64,000 nt of DNA. Source: Sphingobium indicum B90A. GTDB lineage: Bacteria > Pseudomonadota > Alphaproteobacteria > Sphingomonadales > Sphingomonadaceae. The translations under genes and the position numbers were made by a program. Below, piece after piece: positions 43,384-52,465 of the stretch. The DNA lies in contig NZ_CP013072.1 of the NCBI RefSeq assembly GCF_000264945.2, positions 1 to 64,000 on the forward strand, given 5' to 3'. Positions within the stretch are counted from its first letter, which is position 1. The number at the start of each line of letters is the position of its first letter. The notes beneath the pieces were generated by a model that had not been told where the DNA came from, did no database searches, and was given only the letters and a program-made list of their open reading frames with translations.

Positions 43384-44016
43384 ATGGTCTACTGGATGCT
43401 CAAGGGCCGCGAATTCGCCAACTGCAACTGTGAATATGGCTGCAACTGCCAGTTCGGCGGCCTGCCCGACAAGGGGCATTGCCAGGCCGCCTTCGGCTTC
43501 GCCATCGATGAGGGGCGTCACGGCGACACCGACCTGTCGGGCCTCAACATCGCAGCCGTCTTCCGCTGGCCCGGCCCGATCCACGAAGGGCAGGGGGAAT
43601 GCGCCGCCTTCGTCGACGAACGGGCGACGGAAGCGCAGCGCAACGCCCTGCTGACGATCATGACCGGCGGCGACACCGCCCCGATGGCGACGGTCTTCGC
43701 CGTCTTCGCCTCCACCATCACCACCATGCACGAACCCAGTTTCGTCCCCGTCGACTTCGAGGTCGACGTGGAAGGACGCAAGGGCCGCCTGCGCATAGCG
43801 GGGCATCTGGAAATGGACGGCGAACCCATCCGCAGCCCGGTGGACGGATCGGAAATCCGCGCCCGGATCGACCTGCCCGACGGCTTCGAATATGAAGTGG
43901 CGGAGATCGGCTCCGGCACCAGCCGCTCGATCGCGCCGATGCGGCTCGACCATGCGGCGAGCTATGGCCAGTTCGCCTATCTCCACCTCGACAGCCACGG
44001 CGTCGTCAGGGGCTGA
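43384..44016 (+). CDS. DUF1326 protein with an N-terminal Cys cluster
   Basis: Encodes 210 residues. The N-terminal EFANCNCEYGCNCQFGG (about 10-26) has four cysteines in CNC-x3-CNC spacing, suited to bind a metal. The rest is a beta-rich domain with MTGGDTAPMATVFAVFAS and FVPVDFEVDVEGRKG. DUF1326 genes are commonly followed by a DUF2182 membrane gene, as here. Function unknown; a metal-related role is my inference. GGGGAG precedes the ATG. The last 117 bp are repeated 316 bp downstream. Confidence 0.8.
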   Translation: MVYWMLKGREFANCNCEYGCNCQFGGLPDKGHCQAAFGFAIDEGRHGDTDLSGLNIAAVFRWPGPIHEGQGECAAFVDERATEAQRNALLTIMTGGDTAPMATVFAVFASTITTMHEPSFVPVDFEVDVEGRKGRLRIAGHLEMDGEPIRSPVDGSEIRARIDLPDGFEYEVAEIGSGTSRSIAPMRLDHAASYGQFAYLHLDSHGVVRG

Positions 44017-44528
44017 CGATGCCGATATGGGGCGTGGTGCTTGCCCGGCACCGCTTGATTTCGCTTGTCGCGCTCGCGGTGCTGATCCTGCTGGCCTGGG
44101 GCTGGCTGCTTTCGGGCGCGGGCATGGGGATGGCCCTCACCGCCTCCCTGTTTCCGGCCGGCCTGGCGGAAGACCCGATGGCGGCGATGATGATGCCCGG
44201 CGACATGCCATGGGCGCGGAGATCGGCTCCGGCACCAGCCGCTCGATCGCGCCGATGCGGCTCGACCATGCGGCGAGCTATGGCCAGTTCGCCTATCTCC
44301 ACCTCGACAGCCACGGCGTCGTCAGGGGCTGACGATGCCGATATGGGGCGTGGTGCTTGCCCGGCACCGCTTGATTTCGCTTGTCGCGCTCGCGGTGCTG
44401 ATCCTGCTGGCCTGGGGCTGGCTGCTTTCGGCGCGGGCATGGGGATGCCTCACCGCCTCCCTGTTTCCGGCCGGCCTGGCGGAAGACCCGATGGCGGCGA
44501 TGATGATGCCCGGCGACATGCCATGGGC
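43900..44528 (+). repeat. 316-bp tandem duplication spanning DUF1326 end and DUF2182 start
   Basis: Bases 43900-44215 are repeated from 44216 to about 44528. The second copy lacks three bases in G/C runs of the same region (CGGGCGCG to CGGCGCG; ATGGCCCTC to ATGCCTC). The join breaks the first DUF2182 copy and produces an orphan C-terminus of DUF1326. Because the copies differ only by homopolymer-type deletions and neighbours show the same error type, an assembly artefact at a contig join is as likely as a real duplication. Confidence 0.8.
44019..44215 (+). pseudogene. Truncated first copy of the DUF2182 gene
   Basis: The first ~66 codons of DUF2182 in good frame (MPIWGVVLARHRLISLVALA.., LLSGAGMGMALTASLFPAG, then the Met-rich MAAMMMPGDMPWA). 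It is interrupted at 44216 by the repeat of the DUF1326 end. This copy seems to carry the correct sequence for the region where the second copy lost bases. Confidence 0.65.
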
Positions 44529-45121
44529 GATGGCGCGGTTCGTCATGACTTTCGCCATGTGGTGGGTGATGATGGTCGCGATGATGCTTCCCTCCGCGGC
44601 GCCGATGGTCCTGCTCTACGCTCGCGCCGCGCCCGCCTCCACGCGCCCGGCGACGGAGAGCTTCACCCTGGGCTATCTGCTGGTCTGGGGTTTCTTTTCC
44701 CTCATCGCCACCCTGGCGCAATGGCGCCTGGCCGCAATGGCGATGCTGTCCCCCATGGCGATGGCGACGTCCAGCCGCCCGCTGGCCGCCGCCCTGCTGA
44801 TCGCGGCGGAACCTATCAGATCAGTCCGTGGAAGGATGCCTGCCTGCGCCAATGCCGCAATCCCGCGCAGTTCCTCAGCCGCCATTATCGGCCGGGCTGG
44901 GCCGGTGCGCTGCGCATGGGCGCTCTCCATGGCGCCTGGTGCGTCGGCTGTTGCTGGATGCTGATGGCGCTGCTGTTCGTGGCGGGATCATGAACCTCGC
45001 CTGGATCGCGTTGCTGACGCTGCTGGTGGGTCTGGAAAAACTGCTGCCATGGGGCCGCGTCGTCTCCGTGGCGGCGGGTATAGGCTGCATCCTGTCGGCG
45101 TGGGCGATATTGATGGGGTGA
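44335..45121 (+). pseudogene. DUF2182 membrane protein, frameshifted
   Basis: DUF2182 proteins are predicted metal-binding multi-pass membrane proteins. The Met-rich helix region (MAAMMMPGDMPWAMARFVMTFAMWWVMMVAMMLPSAAPMVLLY) is plain. The frame is lost near 44808 (GCGGCGGAACC needs one more G to give AAGTYQISPWKDACLRQCRNP in the next frame), and again near 44986, where VAG would continue into MNLAWIALLTLLVGLEKLLPWG (44990-45121), the normal C-terminus of the family. Adding one base at each site would restore a full-length gene. Either two real frameshifts or sequencing errors. Confidence 0.75.
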
Positions 45122-45219
45122 CGGTTTTTCGCAGCCAGGGGTAGTTCCGCGCCTTCCGCTCTCGTTGAAGCGCTCCGTGCGCCTCATGGCCAGGTCTGGC
45201 CACGCCATCCCCACACACC

Positions 45220-45839
45220 CTAGGCCTTGTCCTTCTCCACGCCCGCGTGGAAGGCGATCCTGAGCGCTTCGGCTAGGCTTTTCACCTCCAGCTTCTGCAT
45301 CAGGTTGGCGCGGTGGATTTCGACCGTGCGCGGGCTGATCGCCAGGTCGTAGGCGATGGTCTTGTTCGGCAACCCTTCGACCAGCCCGTGCAGCACCTCG
45401 CGCTCCCGCTCGGTCAGGATGTTGAGCCGCGCCCGCGCATCCTCCGCCCGCGCATTCGCGCCGCGATCCGCCACCGCCACCCGCCGCGCCGCCTCGACGC
45501 AGCCCAGCAGCGCCGCCTTTTCGAACGGCTTCTCGATAAAGTCGCTCGCCCCCGCCTTCATCGCCGTCACCGCCATGTCGATGTCGCCATGGCCGGTCAT
45601 GATCACCACCGGCAGCATGACGCCCCCGCCCGCAGCTTCCCGCTGCACCGCCAGCCCGTCCATGTCCGGCATCCGCCGTCCAGCAGCACGCAGCCCGGCT
45701 CCAGACCGGCGGCCTCTTTCAAAAGGGCAAACCGCCCTCAACAGTTCACCATGAACCGCTGGTCTTCAGCATGAAGGACAGCGGACCGCCGGATCGCCTC
45801 GTCATCGTCCACGACATAGATGGGAAATGGCTCGCTCAT
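45220..45839 (-). pseudogene. FixJ-like response regulator, frameshifted
   Basis: The N-terminal receiver begins MSEPFPIYVVDDDEAIRRS at 45839, loses frame near 45775, resumes around EPGCVLLD, loses frame again near 45672, and continues as RMPDMDGLAVQREA, VVIMTGHGDIDMAVTAMKAGASDFIEKPF and a LuxR-type HTH (LTEREREVLHGLVEGLPNKTIAYDLAISPRTVEIHRANLMQKL). The phospho-acceptor Asp is in VLLD. Single-base corrections would give an intact FixJ family protein of ~205 residues. It lies just downstream of a FixL-like kinase. Confidence 0.78.
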
Positions 45840-45841
45840 GC

Positions 45842-46974
45842 TTAGTCCACCGCGTCCAATGTGAAGTGAAAGGCCGTGCCGCCCCATTGGGAGGGCCCGC
45901 CCAGATACGCCCGCCATGCCCCTCCACGATGGTCTGGCTGATCGACAGGCCGACGCCCATGCCGGACGCCTTGGTGGTGGTGAAGGGGTGAACAGCGTGC
46001 GCGACATCTCCGGCGCCAGCCCCGGCCCGCTGTCCGCGACGATCACCTCCACCCGGCATTTTCCCCCGGAACGGCGGACAGGCGCAGGATGCGCGCCGGG
46101 CTGTCGGCCATCGCCTCCACGGCGTTTTGGTCAGGTTGATGATGACCTGCTGCAACTGCACCCGGTTGACCAGCACCTTGTCGACGCGGGGGTCGACGCT
46201 GATGTCCATGTCCAGCCCCCGGCTGTCCACGCCGATGAAGGCCAGCGCCGCCCCCTCCGCCAGCAATCCACGCAGCGGCTCGGGCTGGCGCATCGTCTCG
46301 CCGCGCTGATGAATTCGCGCAGCGACCGGATGATCTCGCCTGCGCGCAGGGCCTGGTTCGCGCTTTCCGCATCGCTCGCGCAGCAGTTCCGGTCCACCGC
46401 CCCCGGCGTCCAGCATGTCGCGCCCGGCCTCCAGATAGTTGGCGATGGCGGTCAGCGGCTGGTTCAGTTCATGCGCCAGCGCCGATGCCAGCGTCCCCAT
46501 CGCCGTCACCCGCGACGCATGGCCAGTTCGGCCTGAAGGTCGGCCACCCGCCGCTCGGCCTGCTGGCTTTCGGTCAGGTCGCGGATGAAGCCGGTGAACA
46601 GCCGCCGCCCTTCATCCTGCACCTCCCCACCGACAGTTCGATGGGGAATGTCGACCCGTCCCGCCGCCGCGCGCTGGTCAGGCGGCCGATGCCGATGATC
46701 CGCTTTTCCCCGGTCGTCAGATAATGGTGGATATAGCCGTCATGCCTCTCCCGGTCGGGGGAGGGCATCAGCATGGAGATATTCTCGCCCAGCACGTCGC
46801 TTTCGGCATATTGGAACATGCGCTGCGCGGCCGCGCTGAACGACACGATCGTGCCGCGCATGTCGATGACGATCAGCGGTCCGGGACGGTCGCCAGGATG
46901 GAGCCGAGCAATGCCTGTTCCAGGCTGTGCTCGCGCTGCGTCAGGCCATCGGTTTCATCGTCCGCTACCGCCAT
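45842..46974 (-). pseudogene. FixL-like PAS sensor histidine kinase, multiply frameshifted
   Basis: Pieces in three frames add up to one kinase: MAVADDETDGLTQREHSLEQALLGSILATVPD, a PAS domain (MRGTIVSFSAAAQRMFQYAESDVLGENISMLMPSPDRERHDGYIHHYL), LFTGFIRDLTESQQAE, the His box HELNQPLTAIANYLEAGRDML, the N box VQLQQVIINLTK, and the G box GMGVGLSISQTIVEGHGGRIWAG. Most breaks are single missing bases in runs, for example GACCG for GACCCG near 46873, GGGG for GGGGG near 46632 and GGCC for GGCCC near 46520. The PAS domain may bind haem as in FixL, but this cannot be confirmed. The kinase stop (TAA) is 2 bp before the regulator start. Confidence 0.75.
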
Positions 46975-46994
46975 GCCGACACCATGCCGTGGCT

Positions 46995-47809
46995 TCAATG
47001 CGCCAGCAAGAGCGGAACATGCGCCTCGCGCAGCATGGCGCGCGTGACGCCGCCGAATATCATTTCGCGCAACCGGCTATGGCCAAAGGCGCCCATCGCC
47101 ATCCAGTCCGGCTCCAGCACGCCGATGGCGGCCTTCAGCGACGCATCGATGGTGCGCCCGTCTGCGGCCATGTGTGCAACTGGCACTTGATGCCATGGCG
47201 GGCCAGATATTCCGGCGCGTCGGTCGCGGGGAAGGGATATTTGCCCGCTTCCTCGACTGTCACGACATGCACCTCCTCCGCCAGCTTCAGCAGCGGCACG
47301 GACAGGCGCAGCGCGGCGGATGCTTCCTGCGAACCTTCCCAGGCCACCATCGCGCGGCCCGTGACCGGAAAGGACTTCGCTTCCTGCGGCACGGCGATCA
47401 CCGGAACCCGCCCGGCCAGCGCCAGGTCGGCGGCCAGGTGCAGCGGATCTGCGAATTCCCGGCGCGGCCCGGGCGGCAGGGTGACGATCATGCCGTCGGT
47501 CAGCGCCGCCGCGGACAGCAGGCCATGGACGACATCGCCTTCCACATGGCGCCAGTCCCAGCTCACATCCTCGCGGCGCAGCCGATCCTCCACGCGCATC
47601 CGGGCCTTTTCATCGATGTCGTAGAGTTCCGCCATCATCGCCGGGGCCATGGACGCGCCGCCGTACATGTCGGCCGCCACGAAATCCGGCATGGCCGTCA
47701 CCTGCACGCAATGGATGTGCGCGCCCGATGCGCGGGCAAGATCGCAGGCCGCCTGCAAGCGGCTTTCCGCGCCACGATCTTCATGAATGTGCAGCAGGAC
47801 CGATTTCAT
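46995..47809 (-). pseudogene. Universal stress protein (tandem UspA), frameshifted once
   Basis: Residues from MKSVLLHIHEDRGAESRLQAACDLARASGAHIHCVQVTAMPDF begin a first UspA-like domain. A second follows (FPVTGRAMVAWEGSQEASAALRLSVPLLKLAEEVHVVTVEEAG), with the frame lost near 47175. In the next frame it resumes as VAHMAADGRTIDASLKAAIGVLEPDWMAMGAFGHSRLREMIFGGVTRAMLREAHVPLLLAH, which includes the USP nucleotide-binding G-x-x-G-H-S/R pattern. One base would restore a ~270-residue protein. Such proteins respond to oxygen limitation or stress, in keeping with the FixLJ-like neighbours. Confidence 0.8.
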
Positions 47810-47921
47810 CGTCTGTCTCCCGGCAAGCGTCTCTTTCCCTTTTGGCTAGGACTCCCCGGCGCGGTCGCCATCAGGAATAATCCTTATATCCTTTTCGGCG
47901 CGGAATCCGATTGCATGGAAT

Positions 47922-48272
47922 ATGAGTTGGACGACCATACGCCTCGAACTTGCCCGGACGCCCGCCTTTCCCAACGGATCGGCGGCGCGAAGCTATGTGC
48001 TGCGCCTGCCGCTGGGCAGCGGCGGCCTGATCGACGAAAGGGAATATCGCATCCATCCCGAACTGGCGACGGCGCGCCGTTTCTGGCCGAACGAGCCGGA
48101 CCGGCACGGCACGTTGCTGCACACCGGGAATGGTTGGGCCTTGTCCTATGAGCAGGGTGAGGCGGATGACGAGAAGATCTACCGGCTGGACGCCCACGCC
48201 ATCCAGCCCGGCGCCTATCTGACGCTGACCGACCCGGACGGGGAATGCCTGCCCTTCGTGGTGAAGGGATGA
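47922..48272 (+). CDS. Conserved hypothetical protein
   Basis: Encodes 116 residues, soluble, with no signal or membrane segment. Visible stretches are TTIRLELARTPAFPNGSAARSYVLRLPLGSGGLID, PELATARRFWPNEPDRHGTLLHTGNGWALSYE and PGAYLTLTDPDGECLPFVVKG, suggesting a compact beta-rich fold. I recall similar small proteins in sphingomonads but no function. It is divergent from the stress protein gene. Confidence 0.6.
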   Translation: MSWTTIRLELARTPAFPNGSAARSYVLRLPLGSGGLIDEREYRIHPELATARRFWPNEPDRHGTLLHTGNGWALSYEQGEADDEKIYRLDAHAIQPGAYLTLTDPDGECLPFVVKG

Positions 48273-48499
48273 GTCCGGCCTGATCGCGGCGGCCGCACTT
48301 CGCCCCGCAGTCGCTGCCGCGCGCCTGGCCGGGAGTCGATCTTCGGGAACAAGCGGGTTCGGCCCGATCCCAGGGCGTTGATGGCGCTGATCGAGTGACG
48401 GCGTCGGCAGAGCCGCCCGCGAAATGCAAATCTATACTGCTAATGACTTGCAACATCCTCTTATTTGGCTAGCGGGAGTGCAGCCTCATGGGGGAATGA
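48273..48499. other. Promoter region of the TonB receptor
   Basis: About 230 bp. The AT-richer part at 48423-48475 contains the partly symmetric TGCTAATGACTTGCA (48438-48452), which could be a Fur-type iron operator for the receptor gene. Confidence 0.4.
48438..48452. promoter_or_regulatory. Possible Fur-type site before the TonB receptor
   Basis: TGCTAATGACTTGCA is an imperfect palindrome with TGC/GCA ends, 47 bp before the start codon of an iron-type TonB receptor. The assignment is by position and general similarity to alphaproteobacterial Fur sites only. Confidence 0.3.
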
Positions 48500-50661
48500 A
48501 TGCACATCCGACCGTCTTTCCTGCTCGTCACCACCATGCTCGCGCTGTCGAGCCGGCCTGCCCTGGCCCAGTCCGAACCCGCGGCCGATGCCGAGGGCGC
48601 AGGCCCGATCATCGTGACGGCGGCGCGCACGATCTTGCCCGCCAACGCCCTGCCGATGACCATCGACGTAATCGATCGGGAAACGCTCAACCAACAGGTC
48701 GCGATCGGCGGCTCCATCGTCGATGCGGTGTCGGCGCTGACCCCGTCCTTCTCGCCACGCGCCAGAAGCTGTCCGGCGCGGGAGAGACGCTGCGCGGCCG
48801 TTCGCCCCTCTATGCGATCAACGGCATCCCGCAAACCGCGCCGCTGCGCGACGGATCGCGGGACGGCTTCACCATCGACCCCTTCTTCATCGACCGGGTC
48901 GAACTGATCTACGGTTCCAACGCGTTGCAGGGGATCGGCGGTGCCGGCGGCATCGTCAACCAGGTGACGGTGGCGCCGCCCCAGAGCGACGGCCTGTCGG
49001 GCCGGATGTTGGTGCAGGGCAATGCCGACACCGGCTTTCACGGCGACGGCGTCGGCGGCAAGGTCGCGGGGCTGCTCGCCTGGCGCGCCGGGCGCTGGGA
49101 CGCGACGGTGGGCGCGGCCTATGAAAAGCGCGGCGCATTCTACGACGGCCATGGCAATCGCGTCGGCACCGACCTGACCCAGGGCGAGACGCAGGACAGC
49201 CGAAGCTGGTCGCTGTTCGGCCGCTTCGGCTATGCGCTCAGCGACAGCGCCCGGCTGGACCTGACCATGAGCCGCTTCCATTTGAAGGGGGAGGGCGACT
49301 ACGTCACGCTGGACGGCAATCCCGCCATCGACCTCCCGACGACCTCCGTGCGCGGCACTCCGCCGGGCGTCCCCGCCACCAACCGCACCGAAAGCGCGGC
49401 GCTGACGCTCACCGACGGCGACCTGTGGGGCGGCAACTTCATCGCGCAGCTTTTCTTCAACCGCTCGCGGGACACCTATGGCGGGGAGGTTGCGCCCATC
49501 GCCACCTTCCAGGATGCGGCCATCGCGCCGGTCAACACGCTGTTCGACCAGTCGCAGAACCGCAGCCGCAAATATGGCGGCAAGATCAGCTACGAACGCG
49601 CCATGCCGGGTTTCGAGGCGCTGACCGCCGTTCTGGGTTTCGATGCGCTTTACGATCTGACCGAACAGCGCCTGATCGCCACCGGCCGGACCTGGGTGCC
49701 GCCGACCGATTATCGCAGCCTGGCGCCCTTCGCCCAGCTCAACCTGGCGCTGTTCGACAAGAAGCTGCGCCTGGCGGGCGGCATCCGATATGAGGATGTG
49801 CGCATCCATATCGACGACTATCACACGTTGGCCTCCTATCGCGGCGGCTTCGACGTGGCGGGCGGGACGCCGACCTTTCACGACACCTTGTTCAATGGCG
49901 GCGCCATATTGGAGCCGTGGGACGGCATCCGCGCCTATGCCAGCTATGCCGAGGGCTACACCGTCCCCGACGTCGGACGCATCGCGCGCGCCATCGACCG
50001 GGCCGGGGTCGATATCGACAATTATGTGAACATCAGCCCTATCGTGTCGAACAATCGCGAGATCGGCGTTGAAGTGAAGCGCGGGCCCGTGGATGCCAGC
50101 GCGGCTTATTTCTGGTCGACCAGCAAGAATGGGTCGCTGCTGGTGGCGCAGTCGGTCGGCGCGCCGTTCGAGGTGCAACGCCAGCGGGTGGAGATACAGG
50201 GCCTGGAACTGAACCTGTCGGTCAGGACGCCGCTGCCGGGGCTGACCCTGTCCACCGGCTACGCCCATCTGATCGGACGTACCGACGGATCGGACAATGG
50301 CGTCGACAAGGTGGATCGCGACCTGGACGGCGCGAACATTTCGCCCGACCGCCTGAATGTCGCCGCCAGCTATGTGCATGGGCCGCTGTCGGCGCGCATC
50401 CAGACGCAATTCTTCCTCTCGCGCCAGTTCGAACGCGAACCGGGCAAATATCCCATGCTATACAGGTTCGACGGCTATGAGGTGACCGATGTGTCGCTCC
50501 GCTATCAGACGCGGTTCGGGGCGTTGACGCTGGCGGCGCAAAATATCTTCGACAGATTCACCATCGATTATTACACGCAAACCGTCCGGCCCACCGACAA
50601 GGCCCATTATTTCGCAGGGCGCGGGCGCAATTTCACCCTGTCCTGGGATTATCGGTTCTAG
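48500..50661 (+). pseudogene. TonB-dependent siderophore-type receptor, one frameshift
   Basis: About 720 codons. A signal peptide (ends RPALAQ) is followed by the plug domain, starting GPIIVTAARTILPANALPMTIDVIDRETL and continuing, after a frameshift near 48755 (CTCGCCACG for CTCGCCCACG), as TRQKLSGAGETLRGRSPLYAINGIPQTAPLRDG. IDPFFIDRVELIYGSNALQGIGGAGGIVNQVT is the typical plug end. The 22-strand barrel runs to the terminal FTLSWDYRF. One missing C would restore the gene. Receptors of this kind import ferric siderophores. The following PepSY gene overlaps its stop by one base, so the two are an operon. Confidence 0.85.
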
Positions 50662-51743
50662 TGAAGCTGATCAACGCCCTTCACCGCTGGACCGGCGGAC
50701 TGATCGGGCTGCTGCTCGCCCTTCTGGGCCTCAGCGGCGCGCTGCTGGTGCACAAGAATGCCTGGACGCTGGCGCCCCATGCCAGCGACCCGCGGGTGGA
50801 GGATGTGCGCCAACTGGCGCAGGTGACGCAGCGCATCATGGCCGATCCGGCGGCGCGGCCCCAATCGATCACCTATGCGTCCGACGATTTCGGGCTGCTT
50901 AAACTGCTGTTCGACGATGGCGGCGGCGCCTATGCCGATCAGCGCGGCGGCGTGGTGATGCGGTGGAACAGCCAGTGGGAGCGGCCTGAACTCTGGCTGT
51001 TCGACTTCCACCATCACCTCTTCTCCGGCGAGACGGGTGATTGGGCTATCGGCATCGCCGCGCTTTGCGGGCTGTTCTTCGTGTTCACCGGCCTCATCCT
51101 CTGGTGGCGCACGCGGCGGACCTTCGAATGGCGGCTATGGCCGGCGCGGATGAGCCGCCCGGCGATCGTGCGGCATCATCGCGATCTGGGCGTCGTCGTC
51201 GCGCCGCTGCTGCTGCTGTCGCTCGCGACGGGGGCCGTGCTGGTGTTCCGGCCGATGGCGGCGCTGCTGTTCGGGCCGGGCGCGCCCGCGCAGATCGACA
51301 AGGCCTTGGCCGCTCCGCCGCCCCGCGACGCCAGACTTGCCGACCGACTGGACTGGGCGGGCATGATCGTGACGGCCAAGGCCCGCTTTCCCGACGCGGA
51401 ACTGCGCAGCCTCAGCCTGCCGCGCAAGAATAGCGGCCTGATCACCATCCGCATGCGCCGGCCGCAGGAATGGCTGCCCAATGGTCGCACCACCCTCTGG
51501 TTCGCGGCCGACAGCGGCGCGCTGGTCGCGGCGCGCGACGCCGCCACGCTGCCGACGGTGGTGAAGGGGTATAATCTGCTCTATCCCCTCCATGCGGCGA
51601 AGGTCGGCGGCCTGGCGTTCAGGCTGGTCATGACCCTGGCGGGGCTGGCGATGACGCTGCTCGGCACGCTCGCGGTCTGGACCTTCTGGTTCAGGCGTCC
51701 GGCAAGGGCGGCGCGCCCGCGTCAGATCGCGATCAGGGCATAG
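50661..51743 (+). CDS. PepSY-associated membrane protein (siderophore reductase-like)
   Basis: Encodes 360 residues from a GTG that overlaps the receptor stop codon by 1 bp. The layout is the PepSY_TM family: an N-terminal helix (LHRWTGGLIGLLLALLGLSGALLVHK), periplasmic PepSY-like regions, a pair of helices at ~125-150 (WAIGIAALCGLFFVFTGLILWWRTRR), another with HHRDLGVVVAPLLLLSLATGAVLVF, and a C-terminal helix. Relatives next to siderophore receptors are thought to reduce ferric siderophores in the periplasm. Its 3' end overlaps the convergent metallophosphoesterase gene by 22 bp. Confidence 0.85.
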   Translation: MKLINALHRWTGGLIGLLLALLGLSGALLVHKNAWTLAPHASDPRVEDVRQLAQVTQRIMADPAARPQSITYASDDFGLLKLLFDDGGGAYADQRGGVVMRWNSQWERPELWLFDFHHHLFSGETGDWAIGIAALCGLFFVFTGLILWWRTRRTFEWRLWPARMSRPAIVRHHRDLGVVVAPLLLLSLATGAVLVFRPMAALLFGPGAPAQIDKALAAPPPRDARLADRLDWAGMIVTAKARFPDAELRSLSLPRKNSGLITIRMRRPQEWLPNGRTTLWFAADSGALVAARDAATLPTVVKGYNLLYPLHAAKVGGLAFRLVMTLAGLAMTLLGTLAVWTFWFRRPARAARPRQIAIRA

Positions 51744-52465
51744 GGCCGGTCGAACCGTTCCGACAGCACGAACCGGGCGCAATTATAGACCGGAACGCCG
51801 CCGGGCGTCTTTCCTTCGAACGCGCCGCGATGGGCGTGGCCGTGCACGGCGAAGCGGACATTGTCGAACCTGTCGATGGCTTCGGCCAACCGGGAGGAAC
51901 CCAGGAATGGGAAGATCTCCGGCGGCTCTCCCTGCACGGTATCGACCACCGGCGCATAGTGGAGCACGGCCACGGTCCGCTCCGTCCGCAGCGAACGCAG
52001 CGCGTTTTCCAGCTTGCGCGCCTCGTTGATCGATTCCTCGACGAAGCCCTTGATCGCGCTTTCCCCGAAGGCGCCCAGTTCCCCCCGGCCGAATCCGCCG
52101 ACAAAGCCCTTCACCCCGGCGAAGCCCACGCCCCTTATCTCCACCGCCTGATCGTCCAGCACGGTGACGCCGGCGCCGTGCAGGATCTGCGCCACGATTT
52201 CGGGCTGGCCGCATTCATGGTCGTGATTGCCCAGCACCGCGACGGTCGGGATGGTGCAGCTTCGCAGGTCTTCGGCCAGGACTTCGGCCTCCCGCGTCTT
52301 GCCGAAATTGGTGAGGTCGCCGCACAGGGCCAATATGTCTGCCCGGGCGGAAATCTCCTCGAACATGGCGCGGTAGCGATGCTCGGACGAATCCGTGACG
52401 TGCAGGTCGCCGACGGCGGCCAGGACCAGGCTGTCCCTCGGCCGCGCCTCACTGGTTGCGGTCAT
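51722..52465 (-). CDS. Calcineurin-like metallophosphoesterase
   Basis: Encodes 247 residues. The di-metal motifs are in order: GDLHVTD (Asp, His), ALCGDLTNFG (GDxxN-like), VLGNHDHE (GNHD), AVLHYAPVV and VHGHAHRGAFEG (GHxH-like). Members cleave phosphodiesters or nucleotides. The ATG has GGAGGAGAG upstream and overlaps the preceding nucleotidyltransferase gene by 17 bp, so the two are translated together. Confidence 0.88.
   Translation of the reverse strand: MTATSEARPRDSLVLAAVGDLHVTDSSEHRYRAMFEEISARADILALCGDLTNFGKTREAEVLAEDLRSCTIPTVAVLGNHDHECGQPEIVAQILHGAGVTVLDDQAVEIRGVGFAGVKGFVGGFGRGELGAFGESAIKGFVEESINEARKLENALRSLRTERTVAVLHYAPVVDTVQGEPPEIFPFLGSSRLAEAIDRFDNVRFAVHGHAHRGAFEGKTPGGVPVYNCARFVLSERFDRPYALIAI

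Noticed and set aside
44990..45121. Independent 43-residue membrane protein
   Set aside because: It reads as the normal C-terminus of DUF2182 in another frame, so it is better explained by a frameshift.
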